DNA of 64,000 nucleotides from Clostridiales bacterium (lineage in GTDB: Bacteria > Bacillota > Clostridia > Oscillospirales > Oscillospiraceae), in the NCBI GenBank assembly GCA_029010715.1, contig JAQXKZ010000007.1:1-64000 (forward strand). The letters run 5' to 3'. The notes under the pieces were generated by a model that saw nothing but the letters and a program-made list of their open reading frames with translations, did not search any database and had not been told where the DNA came from. Numbering within the stretch: position 1 is the first letter of the stretch; each line of letters starts with the position of its first letter. Position numbers and translations under genes: made by a program. Shown piece after piece: positions 28,724 through 36,928 of this stretch.

Positions 28724-28773
28724 CAATTCATCCTCCAAACTCACAGTGTATGTTTCAGAATTTTTATGTGTAT

Positions 28774-28802
28774 ATCATACTCTGTCTTTGCACAAAAGAC
28801 AA
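28774..28802 (-). promoter_or_regulatory. promoter of the ACT-domain gene, overlapping a palindrome
   Basis: On the minus strand TTGTCT (28797-28802) and TATGAT (28774-28779) are 17 bases apart. The -35 lies inside the palindrome AAAAGACAAGTGTCTTTT (28794-28811), a likely operator. Confidence 0.55.
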
Positions 28803-28871
28803 GTGTCTTTTCGTGAAAGCGTCCTGTGCAAAAACAGGCGGGCACCCTCTGCGTTCAGGGTATAAAACGTT

Positions 28872-28909
28872 TTGACAATTTCCTGTCAAGTGTACAAATT
28901 GCCTGTCAA
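28872..28909 (+). promoter_or_regulatory. inverted and direct repeats upstream of the flavoprotein gene
   Basis: TTGACA (28872-28877), six bases, then TGTCAA (28884-28889) form an inverted repeat. A second CCTGTCAA follows exactly 20 bases after the first. This looks like a regulator binding site upstream of the predicted promoter at 28923-28951. Confidence 0.45.
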
Positions 28910-28922
28910 TGCCTGAAAATTC

Positions 28923-28951
28923 GTGACATTTATTATTTTGTATGTTATCAT
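28923..28951 (+). promoter_or_regulatory. promoter of the flavoprotein-hypA operon
   Basis: GTGACA (28923-28928), 17 bases, TATCAT (28946-28951), about 50 bases upstream of the ATG at 29001. Confidence 0.5.
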
Positions 28952-29000
28952 CAGATGTGTTTAGAGTATCTCTATTCTTCTGAAGAAGGGAGTTGCCCAG

Positions 29001-31718
29001 ATGGTAACAAATAAAGAAAATCTTTTAAGGCTTGGCAAAAAGATGACCGACCGGATTCCATATAAGCTCGGACTTGAAAAGCTTGACGATAGCTGCCCGG
29101 AATACTGGGGATTGGTAAACATACTCGACGATGATATGGTCAACATCGCTCTGAGCATGAAGCAGCGCGTTCCCATGACTCTCGACGAGATTTCCGAGTC
29201 CTCCGGCTGGACAGACAAGGCCGCTCTGGAAAAGAAGCTCTATGACATGGGCTGCATAGGCATGATCGAATGGAACTGGGAAAACAAGGACCGCACTAAG
29301 CAGTATATCCTGCCGCTGTTTGTTCCCGGATCCGCTGAGTTTTTCAACATGCGCAGGAGCTTAGTCAACGAGCATCCCGAGGTCTGCGACTTTTTCAACG
29401 CGATGACCCAGCTGCCTCTTGAAAAGGTAACGGCTATGGTTCCCCCCGGAGGAGCCGGCATTGGTATGCATGTCATCCCCGTCGAGAAAGCAATCCCCGC
29501 CAATTCCAAGTCCGTCAGCATTGAGCATCTCTCCCACTGGCTGAAGAAATACGATTATTATTCTGTCGGCATCTGCTCCTGCCGCCGTTCTCAGAGCGTC
29601 CGCGGCGAGGGCTCCGGTGATGTTGAGGACTACTGGTGCATTGCTGTCGGCGACTGCGCAAGATACTGCGACGAAACCCATAAGGACGGCAAGACAGCCA
29701 CATATGAAGAGGTCATGGATATCCTCCGGCGCGCAGAGGACGAGGGCTATGTTCACCAGATAACCAATATAGACGGTGAAGACAAAATATTCGCCATCTG
29801 CAACTGTGCGCCCGGCGTGTGCTACGCTCTGCGTACCTCTCAGCTGTACAATACCCCAAATATGTCCCGCAGCGCTTATATTGCTCACGTCGACAAAGAG
29901 AAATGCGTCGCCTGCGGCAAGTGCGTCGAGGTATGCCCCGCCGGCGCCGCCAAACTCGGTCAGAAGCTCTGCACTAAAAACGGCTACATCAAATATCCCA
30001 AGCACGAGCTTCCCGACGCCGCCAAGTGGGGCCCCGAAAAGTGGAACCCCAATTACCGCGACGACAATATGATAAACTGCTACGACACCGGCACCTCCCC
30101 CTGCAAGGCGGCGTGCCCGGCGCATATCGCAGTTCAGGGCTACATCAAGATGGCCGCAGAAGGAAGATACCTCGATGCGCTCAAGCTCATCAAGCAGGAC
30201 AACCCCTTCCCCGCCGTCTGCGGCAGCATCTGCAACCGCCGCTGTGAGCAGGCATGCACACGCGGAAGCGTTGACAGTCCCGTCGCTATCGACGAGATCA
30301 AGAAGTTCATTGCTGAACAGGAGCTGAAATCCGAGACACGCTACGTTCCCGCGCCAAAGGCAAAGAAGCAGCAGCTCGTTCCCTACGAGCAGAAGATTGC
30401 CGTCATCGGCGCCGGCCCCGCCGGTATGAGCTGCGCCTATTATCTGGCAAATATGCTCTATAAGGTCACCGTGTTCGACCGCAATCCGGCCCCCGGCGGC
30501 ATGCTGACTCTAGGCATACCCAACTTCCGTCTGGAAAAGGATGTTGTTAACGCCGAGATAGATGTCCTGCGTGAGATGGGTGTTGAATTTAAATGCGGCG
30601 TGGAGGTCGGCAAGGACATCACCCTCGACGAGCTTCGCGCTCAGGGCTACAAGGCCTTTTACCTTGCTATCGGCGCGCAGAAGTCCTCTCCCATCGGTGT
30701 TCCCGGTGAGGAGCTTGAGGGCGTATTCGGCGGCGTTGACTTCCTGCGCGAGGTCAATCTCGGCAATATGCCTGCAATAGGCAAAAAGTGCGCTGTAATC
30801 GGCGGCGGCAACGTCGCTATGGACGTATGCCGTACCGCCGTCCGCTGCGGTGCTGACGAGACCTATATAATCTACCGCCGCTCTGAGGCTGAAATGCCCG
30901 CAGATGAGGAAGAACTCGCCGAGGCTATGGCAGAAGGCGTCAAGTTCCGCTTCCTCTCCGCTCCCGCAGAGATCGTCGGCAAGGACGGCAAGGTCTGCGC
31001 GATCAGGGTTGAGCGTATGGAACTCGGCGAACCCGACGAGAAGGGCCGCCGGACACCTGTTGGCACCGGCGAATTCGAGACTATCGAGGTAGACAGCGTT
31101 ATCGGTGCGGTCGGCCAGAAAGTCGACCTCGGCGGTATCGCTCCCGAGGGCATGACCTTCAACAAAAACGGTACTGTCATTGTCGATCCCGTAACCGCTC
31201 AGACCAGCCAGAGCGACATCTTCGCAGGCGGTGATTTCGCGACCGGACCCAAGTTTGCAATTGACGCCATCGCTGCGGGCCGCATCGGCGCAGAATCCCT
31301 GCACCGCTTCGTCAATCCCGGCCAGAGCCTCACCATAGGCCGCAACCGCCGCGAGTTTATCGAGCTCAACAAAGACGAAGCAGTTATTCCCGTCAGCTTT
31401 GACAACTCTCCGCGTCAGGTCCCCGGCCATGACGCCGCAAAGTCCAAGACCTTCGCTAACGACCGTCTCACCTTCACCGAGGAACAGATCCGCAGGGAAG
31501 CTTCCCGCTGCCTTGGCTGCGGCGCCACCGAGGTTGATGAGAATCAGTGCATCGGCTGCGGCCTCTGCACCACCAAGTGCGAGTTTGACGCGATCCACCT
31601 GAGCCGCGATCTGCCCGAGGCATCAAAGATGTACAAGGCCGAGGACAAGCTCAAGGCCATACTCCCCTATACCGTCAAGCGCGGAGTCAGGATAATAAAG
31701 AATCGGAACAACAAGTAA
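29001..31718 (+). CDS. multi-FeS FAD/NAD(P)-dependent oxidoreductase (GltD-like)
   Basis: A 905-residue flavoprotein. The N-terminal ~290 residues contain cysteine motifs (GICSCRR, CNCAPGVC) of no family I can name with certainty. A [4Fe-4S] ferredoxin motif follows near 305 (CVACGKCVEVCP). Next is a glutamate-synthase small-subunit-like part: the CKAACP...CNRRCEQACTRG cluster region, FAD motif VIGAGPAGMS (about 467) and NAD(P) motif VIGGGNVAMD (about 598). A C-terminal ferredoxin (CLGCG...CIGCGLCTTKC) ends the protein. Such proteins move electrons between NAD(P)H and ferredoxin-like partners; the substrate is unknown. GGGAG precedes the ATG. The stop overlaps the hypA start. Confidence 0.85.
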   Translation: MVTNKENLLRLGKKMTDRIPYKLGLEKLDDSCPEYWGLVNILDDDMVNIALSMKQRVPMTLDEISESSGWTDKAALEKKLYDMGCIGMIEWNWENKDRTKQYILPLFVPGSAEFFNMRRSLVNEHPEVCDFFNAMTQLPLEKVTAMVPPGGAGIGMHVIPVEKAIPANSKSVSIEHLSHWLKKYDYYSVGICSCRRSQSVRGEGSGDVEDYWCIAVGDCARYCDETHKDGKTATYEEVMDILRRAEDEGYVHQITNIDGEDKIFAICNCAPGVCYALRTSQLYNTPNMSRSAYIAHVDKEKCVACGKCVEVCPAGAAKLGQKLCTKNGYIKYPKHELPDAAKWGPEKWNPNYRDDNMINCYDTGTSPCKAACPAHIAVQGYIKMAAEGRYLDALKLIKQDNPFPAVCGSICNRRCEQACTRGSVDSPVAIDEIKKFIAEQELKSETRYVPAPKAKKQQLVPYEQKIAVIGAGPAGMSCAYYLANMLYKVTVFDRNPAPGGMLTLGIPNFRLEKDVVNAEIDVLREMGVEFKCGVEVGKDITLDELRAQGYKAFYLAIGAQKSSPIGVPGEELEGVFGGVDFLREVNLGNMPAIGKKCAVIGGGNVAMDVCRTAVRCGADETYIIYRRSEAEMPADEEELAEAMAEGVKFRFLSAPAEIVGKDGKVCAIRVERMELGEPDEKGRRTPVGTGEFETIEVDSVIGAVGQKVDLGGIAPEGMTFNKNGTVIVDPVTAQTSQSDIFAGGDFATGPKFAIDAIAAGRIGAESLHRFVNPGQSLTIGRNRREFIELNKDEAVIPVSFDNSPRQVPGHDAAKSKTFANDRLTFTEEQIRREASRCLGCGATEVDENQCIGCGLCTTKCEFDAIHLSRDLPEASKMYKAEDKLKAILPYTVKRGVRIIKNRNNK

Positions 31719-32062
31719 TGCACGAACTCGGTACCGTAATATATATCATCGAGACCGTTGAAAAGCTCGCCGTCGAGAACCATCTGACTACAGTCGGTTC
31801 GGTAACGCTCGAGGTGGGCGAAGTCAGCGGTATCATCCCCGGTTATCTGACTGATTTCTGGCTGTACGCGCGGAAGAAGTCTGAGCTTCTCAAGGAAGCC
31901 GAACTGAAAATAGATACTCTTCCCGCTGTTACCTACTGTCAGGACTGCCGGCAGACATATCCGACTGTCCAGTACGCCAAGGAGTGTCCCTACTGTCACA
32001 GCTTCAATACCTTCCTTGTAACCGGGAACGAGTACAATATCAAGGAAATAGAGGGAATGTAG
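31718..32062 (+). CDS. hypA: hydrogenase maturation nickel metallochaperone HypA
   Basis: A 114-residue HypA/HybF-family protein. The nickel-binding N-terminus MHELG and the zinc site with two CxxC motifs (CQDC and CPYC) are intact, and the length is right. HypA delivers nickel to [NiFe]-hydrogenase or urease. No hypB, hydrogenase or urease gene is in the window, so its client is elsewhere or different. The ATG shares its A with the TAA of the upstream flavoprotein, giving tight translational coupling. Confidence 0.92.
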   Translation: MHELGTVIYIIETVEKLAVENHLTTVGSVTLEVGEVSGIIPGYLTDFWLYARKKSELLKEAELKIDTLPAVTYCQDCRQTYPTVQYAKECPYCHSFNTFLVTGNEYNIKEIEGM

Positions 32063-32138
32063 TCTCCCTCACATGCGTCTCCGCCTGAAAGGGACACGCA
32101 TGTATGACGGCATACACTTTCGCCAATCGGAGAAAGTC

Positions 32139-32175
32139 AAAAAATATCACCTGACCGTGGTCAGGTGATATTTTT
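32139..32175 (+). terminator. bidirectional intrinsic terminator after hypA
   Basis: AAAAATATCACCTGACC pairs perfectly with its complement around a GT centre, and T/A runs flank it on both sides. It closes the flavoprotein-hypA operon. Confidence 0.85.
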
Positions 32176-32414
32176 ATCTGTTAAGATACAATTCAATTCC
32201 GGATTCACTGTCATCCACGCGTACGCTCTCAGTGAAGCGGGCCGCTTACACAGCTTATATGCCCCGGTATTTTCCGGGCTGTAGTCAGCGGCACATGGCC
32301 GGATCTACCGAAAGGCTTCGGGTCTTGCTGAGCTTTTTACGGGGTTCATCATGACGCGTTGTGACGTGCACCGCGCGGTATCGGACGCTCTCAGCGGCAC
32401 AATCAATCGGATTT
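32176..32414. other. intergenic stretch between hypA terminator and ABC transporter
   Basis: About 240 bases with several small hairpin-forming segments (for example near 32,295-32,315 and 32,258-32,275) but no credible gene. The large ABC transporter gene ends at its right edge. Confidence 0.4.
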
Positions 32415-35333
32415 TTACTCCGTCCTCAACGCTTCGACCGGGTCTTTCTTCGCCGCAAGACCGGAGGGTATCAGGCCCGCGATAAATGTCAGGCCCACGC
32501 TTATGACGACCAGAGCCACAGCGCCTACCGCAGGGAGCGCAGAATTGATTGCATAAATGCCGGTCAGATTATGGACGACGATATTTATCGGTATGTTGAG
32601 AAGCAGTGTCGAGCCTATGCCTATGACGCCGGCTATCAGTCCGATAATAAAGGTCTCGGCGTTGAACACACGCGAAACATCGCGCTTCGACGCGCCGATC
32701 GCGCGCAGTATACCTATCTCCTTTGTACGCTCCAGTACGCTTATGTAGGTTATGATGCCGATCATGATCGACGATACGACAAGTGATATTGCAACAAATG
32801 CAATGAGCACATAGCTTATAACGTTGATGATCGTCGAAATTGAGCTCATAAGCAGAGCGACGATGTCGGTATACTCTATCTTGTCATCCTCGTCAACAGA
32901 ATCGTTGTAACGCTCTATGGCATCGGCGATAGCGTCCTTGTTCTCAAAGGTCGAGGCATAGATGTTTATCTTGCTAGGATTATCCAGATCAACGTAACCG
33001 AGCTTCTTCAGGTTATCCTTCAAAGTACTCGTGGAATACACCGGAGGCATGGCATTTTCATAAAGCCAGAGGTAGTCGTCATCCTCCAGACTCAGCAGCT
33101 CGAAGTCGTGCGCAAGAGTGCTGTCGGACAGGTAGCTGTACATCCTCTCCATCTGGATCGCGTACTGCTCCCTGATCTGTTCGCTCATCATCTTCCCGAC
33201 ATACTCAAAGAGCGTGTCATCATCCATCTTCTTCAGCATTGAGGAATAGCCCGGGTAATAATCCAGAACCATCTTTTCGATATCCTCGCGCGTCAAGTCC
33301 TCCATCTGCTCGTCGATGAGTTCCTGTACATAATCGTCCTCCGGGACGCTCATGTATTTTACATACAGGTCGGCAAGCTCCTCATCGGTCGCGTTGGCAA
33401 TATATTCTTTTGCCGCTTCTGTCTTGCTGCTCTTGGTGAATGCTTCATCTTCATCATCAAGGAACGGGAGATTGTTGAACACATCGTGTTCCGGATCGGC
33501 AAGCTGTTTCCTGACGAGTTCTTTTTTCGCTGCCTCGTTGACGACATGTTCGACCAGCTCGTGGGTGTATCCAATCGCCCCGGTCATCATGCCGGACATG
33601 GCGTCTTCATTCTGACGGATAATGCCGACGATCTTTACCTCAAGCCCGTTCTTATACAGGGTCTTCAGGCCGAGGTCCTCGTTATCGACCTTGATGTATT
33701 CACCCTCGTCATCGTCATATTCATATTCGTCCGCAGGGAAGATATACCGGAAGGTACGGCTGCATACATCTTCATAGCTCCAGCTCTCCTTGTCGGTGCG
33801 CAGGCTCTCCTGAGCCATGAACGCCTCCATATCCTCAGACAGGGTTGAATTTGACTTCAGCCCCAAAGCATACAGAACGAGGTCCGAAACCTCGTTGTTG
33901 TTGTCGACAACAAGCACGACCTCATCGTATTTATCCGGCCAGCGCCCGTACAGAACATCATACTGTTCTTTCAGCAGCGGGTTTATCGCCTCGCCGTTCT
34001 CTCCCGGAAGCATCTCCTGCCACGCGTCCATCGCCGAATATGCGTCGCCGAAGGTATTAAAGTATGTGCTGTAATCGCCGCCGAAGGTCTGGGACATGGC
34101 ATTCTGGAACAGCTCAACAACATCGGTCTTGACGATATTGCCGTCGACGTCCTCCGCGTACAGGTTCATGTCAAGGTCATAAGAATACTGGATAGAGCTG
34201 ATATACTGATTTATCTCGTTGCCGTCTTTCTCAATGTACTCCTTGAATGCCTTCAGGTTGTTTGTCTGGGTATCGGCAGAAACCATTGAGTTCATCATTT
34301 CATACATTACAGTGCTGGAATAAACCGCATCCTTGTCGTGCTGGTTCTCCACGGCATCTGCATGCACACCCATAAGCGAGGTCATCATGCTGGTCATATC
34401 AACTGCCTCTGCCTGTAGGGTTATCGGGTAGCTGGAGAGCGTATCCTCCTGCACCTTGTCGATGTAGTTCTGTATACCGTTTGAAAGCGACATAATAAGC
34501 GCAATGCCGATGATGCCTATACTACCGGCAAAAGCTGTAAGTATAGTCCTCGCCTTTTTGGTCAAAAGGTTGTTCGTAGACAGGGCAAGGGCGGTCAGGA
34601 AACTCATCGAGGTCTTTTTTGTCTTTGCCGGCACGAGCCGTGGCTCCCCATCGGAGCTGTACGGCGCGCTGTCATCCACGATAAGGCCATCCCTGAGGCG
34701 GATAACGCGGCTCGCGTAGTTCATCGCAAGCTCCGGGTTATGCGTGACCATTATAATGAGCTTATCCCTGGATATATCTTTGAGTATATCCATGATCTGC
34801 ACCGACGTCTCGGAGTCAAGCGCGCCGGTCGGTTCATCGGCCAGGAGTATGTCAGGATCGTTTACCAGAGCTCGTGCAATCGCGACTCGCTGCATCTGTC
34901 CGCCGGACATCTGATTCGGCTTTTTGTTGAGCTGATCGCCCAGACCGACCTTTTTCAGCGCCTCAGTCGCTCTCTCCCTGCGCTCAGCCGGCGCCACGCC
35001 AGACAGGGTCAGTGCGAGCTCAACATTTGACAGCACTGTCTGATGCGGGATAAGATTATACGACTGGAACACAAAGCCTATCGAGTGGTTACGGTATGAG
35101 TCCCAGTCTTCGTCTGTGAAGTTCTTCGTGGACTTATCATTGATTATAAGATCCCCGGAGGTGTATTGATCCAAACCGCCGATAATATTGAGCAACGTCG
35201 TTTTACCACAGCCGGAATGTCCCAGAATCGCAACGAACTCATTTTCGCGAAACTCCAGATTAATGCCCTTCAGTGCGTGCACGCATGAGTCACCGACAGT
35301 GTAGTCCTTTTTGATTTCCTTTAGTTTGAGCAT
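32415..35333 (-). CDS. MacB-like ABC transporter, fused ATPase and permease
   Basis: A 972-residue fusion. The N-terminal ATPase (about 1-230) has Walker A GHSGCGKTT, signature SGGQMQRVAIARAL and DEPTGALD. A first membrane helix lies near 255-285, then a long acidic extracytoplasmic domain (about 290-825). A FtsX/MacB-type C-terminus with three helices (about 835-965) follows. This is the Firmicute single-polypeptide form of lipoprotein or peptide exporters. It is probably a homodimer; the substrate is unknown. It is a lone gene transcribed away from tRNA-Arg. AAGG upstream of the ATG is a modest ribosome site. Confidence 0.9.
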   Translation of the reverse strand: MLKLKEIKKDYTVGDSCVHALKGINLEFRENEFVAILGHSGCGKTTLLNIIGGLDQYTSGDLIINDKSTKNFTDEDWDSYRNHSIGFVFQSYNLIPHQTVLSNVELALTLSGVAPAERRERATEALKKVGLGDQLNKKPNQMSGGQMQRVAIARALVNDPDILLADEPTGALDSETSVQIMDILKDISRDKLIIMVTHNPELAMNYASRVIRLRDGLIVDDSAPYSSDGEPRLVPAKTKKTSMSFLTALALSTNNLLTKKARTILTAFAGSIGIIGIALIMSLSNGIQNYIDKVQEDTLSSYPITLQAEAVDMTSMMTSLMGVHADAVENQHDKDAVYSSTVMYEMMNSMVSADTQTNNLKAFKEYIEKDGNEINQYISSIQYSYDLDMNLYAEDVDGNIVKTDVVELFQNAMSQTFGGDYSTYFNTFGDAYSAMDAWQEMLPGENGEAINPLLKEQYDVLYGRWPDKYDEVVLVVDNNNEVSDLVLYALGLKSNSTLSEDMEAFMAQESLRTDKESWSYEDVCSRTFRYIFPADEYEYDDDEGEYIKVDNEDLGLKTLYKNGLEVKIVGIIRQNEDAMSGMMTGAIGYTHELVEHVVNEAAKKELVRKQLADPEHDVFNNLPFLDDEDEAFTKSSKTEAAKEYIANATDEELADLYVKYMSVPEDDYVQELIDEQMEDLTREDIEKMVLDYYPGYSSMLKKMDDDTLFEYVGKMMSEQIREQYAIQMERMYSYLSDSTLAHDFELLSLEDDDYLWLYENAMPPVYSTSTLKDNLKKLGYVDLDNPSKINIYASTFENKDAIADAIERYNDSVDEDDKIEYTDIVALLMSSISTIINVISYVLIAFVAISLVVSSIMIGIITYISVLERTKEIGILRAIGASKRDVSRVFNAETFIIGLIAGVIGIGSTLLLNIPINIVVHNLTGIYAINSALPAVGAVALVVISVGLTFIAGLIPSGLAAKKDPVEALRTE

Positions 35334-35361
35334 TTAACAACCTTCTATTGCTAAGAATTTA

Positions 35362-35390
35362 TTGACATACAGACTTATCTGAGTTACAAT
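35362..35390 (+). promoter_or_regulatory. promoter of tRNA-Arg
   Basis: TTGACA (35362-35367), 17 bases, TACAAT (35385-35390), sixteen bases before the mature tRNA start. A near-consensus sigma-A promoter. Confidence 0.8.
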
Positions 35391-35406
35391 ACATAAGCTT
35401 TGATTT

Positions 35407-35483
35407 GCGCCCGTAGCTCAGCAGGATAGAGCGTCCGCCTCCTAAGCGGAAGGTCGCGCGTTCGAATCGCGCCGGGCGTGCCA
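35407..35483 (+). tRNA. tRNA-Arg (anticodon CCU)
   Basis: The 77-nt cloverleaf includes an encoded CCA. The acceptor GCGCCCG pairs with CGGGCGT (first pair G-U). The D-arm GCTCAGCAGGATAGAGC, the anticodon stem TCCGC/GCGGA with loop CTCCTAA (anticodon CCT), and the T-arm GCGCGTTCGAATCGCGC are all clear. It reads AGG codons. It is flanked by a strong promoter and an intrinsic terminator. Confidence 0.97.
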
Positions 35484-35523
35484 AAAGCCGTCGCAAGCTT
35501 CGTTTCGCTTGCGACGGCTTTTT
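35484..35523 (+). terminator. intrinsic terminator of tRNA-Arg
   Basis: AAAAGCCGTCGCAAGC and its complement enclose a short TTCGTTTC-type loop and end in a T run. It starts directly after the CCA end and overlaps the 3' end of the decayed acetyltransferase on the other strand. Confidence 0.9.
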
Positions 35524-35965
35524 ATGTCCGGCATAAAATCATCGTAAGTTCACTACGCTGCTTCTGGATTGGGGTGACATATATTTTAGCGCAACTCCAT
35601 AAGCCTGTCTGTGTACTTTTTGTTAAATTTATCTGTAACTCTTCCTCTGCAGATATGCCGAAGCATGCGCGGTGGCGCATCTTCTCTCGCGGTGAAAGCC
35701 TCGACAGCGCCGCAGTGCATACTCCCCTGCCGCTGTACTCGGCAAGTATGAAGAACTCGTCGCAGTCGTCATTCATATTCTTCATAAACTCTGCCTGCTC
35801 CCGCACTGTGCGCGTAACCTCTTCCGGATAAGGTACCATGAAGCAGGTCTGCCCTGAGGTGTTTCTGATCTCATTGATTACTGCCTGAGCGTCGGCCTCC
35901 TCCGGGCTTCTTATGAGTACCGTGCGTCCGTCTTTAAGTTTCAGATGGACAGGCTCGATTTTCAT
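35522..35965 (-). pseudogene. GNAT-family acetyltransferase, truncated and frameshifted
   Basis: The first ~108 residues look like the N-terminal half of a GNAT acetyltransferase (LIRSPEEADAQAVINEI ... RHRACFGISAEEE). The acetyl-CoA-binding motif (R/Q-x-x-G-x-G/A) that should follow is missing. Instead the frame runs on through non-family sequence to 35522. In another frame the same DNA encodes KKYTDRLMELR and then a stop at 35586, which resembles a GNAT C-terminal tail. An internal deletion with a frame change explains both. Probably non-functional; a diverged short protein is the alternative. Confidence 0.6.
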
Positions 35966-36107
35966 TTCATTTCTCCGTTTTCATATGTTTATACAGGTAA
36001 TTGCCAGTCCCGGTATAAAGAACCGTAACTGGCAATTATTTTGCATTGATGCCTCTGCGCCGGCGGTATAAACTTTTGGTATGCTTATTACTGAGAGGTA
36101 TACTCAA

Positions 36108-36356
36108 ATGAAGCTCATACCAATACTGCGGCGTATGCTCTCAATGAGCCCTGCTGCGTGGTACATATTCATCCGCTCCGTGCAGCTTACAGGCTTTCTG
36201 CTGCTGTGCTCGTTCATACTCCTTATCGGCTGGAACGGAAACATGCTCACCGGCTATGCAGAGTATATGACTGCCATGTCCCTCTATGAGACAGGACAGG
36301 CCGTACTTCTCATAGGCGTGCTCGTCTCGGTTATAATTGAAGACATTCAAAGCTGA
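36108..36356 (+). CDS. small two-helix membrane protein
   Basis: An 82-residue protein with a basic start (MKLIPILRRMLSM) and two predicted transmembrane helices (about 24-45 and 60-78). GAGAGG lies nine bases before the ATG at 36108. An upstream ATG at 36081 is less well placed. The 3' end overlaps the convergent rnmV gene by ten bases. I do not recognise a family. Confidence 0.6.
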   Translation: MKLIPILRRMLSMSPAAWYIFIRSVQLTGFLLLCSFILLIGWNGNMLTGYAEYMTAMSLYETGQAVLLIGVLVSVIIEDIQS

Positions 36357-36928
36357 ATATCCATAAATTGTTCCCTGCTCATAGTCGCGTTGAGCACATC
36401 CAGCAGAGCGTCGGCGGTAAGACGCTCGGGCAGGCCGAGCCTTTTCACGAGTTCCGCCCGCCTCTGCGCGCTTCCCTCCCGCCCGCTAAGGCCTCTGGCA
36501 TACATGTCGGCCTTGCTTATGCGGTCCGCGCGCTTCTGTTGCGAAGAATCGTCCAGTGTCGCCCCGGCTCTTATCAGCGCGTCCAGCAGAACCTGTGGGC
36601 GCATACCTTCAACGCCCAACTTTCCCTCGCGTGACGGAGCGCTTTTGCGACGCTCCTTTCCGTACACGTCGGGGATATACGCGTGTTTTACCAATGACGG
36701 TTCCACGCAGCCCTTTATATAGTTTCTTATCAAAAAACCCGCGCCGTCAGAATCCGTCATCACTATAAGTCCGCGGACCCCGGCCATAGTGTTCAGCAGC
36801 CTGCGCTTTTGCGCGTCATTGAATATGCCGAAGCCGGACGTCTCGATTATCACTGCGTCTACCACCTGGCTCAGCGCATTTTTGTCATAGCGTCCCTCGA
36901 CTACTATGACCTCCTTTACACTGTGCAT
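36347..36928 (-). CDS. rnmV: ribonuclease M5
   Basis: A 193-residue Toprim-domain nuclease that matures 5S rRNA in Firmicutes. The Toprim acidic motif VVEGRYDKNAL is at the N-terminus and MTDSDGAG carries the second metal site, followed by the DUF4093 C-terminal region. The length is typical. It overlaps the end of holA by 13 bases. Confidence 0.93.
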   Translation of the reverse strand: MHSVKEVIVVEGRYDKNALSQVVDAVIIETSGFGIFNDAQKRRLLNTMAGVRGLIVMTDSDGAGFLIRNYIKGCVEPSLVKHAYIPDVYGKERRKSAPSREGKLGVEGMRPQVLLDALIRAGATLDDSSQQKRADRISKADMYARGLSGREGSAQRRAELVKRLGLPERLTADALLDVLNATMSREQFMDIQL

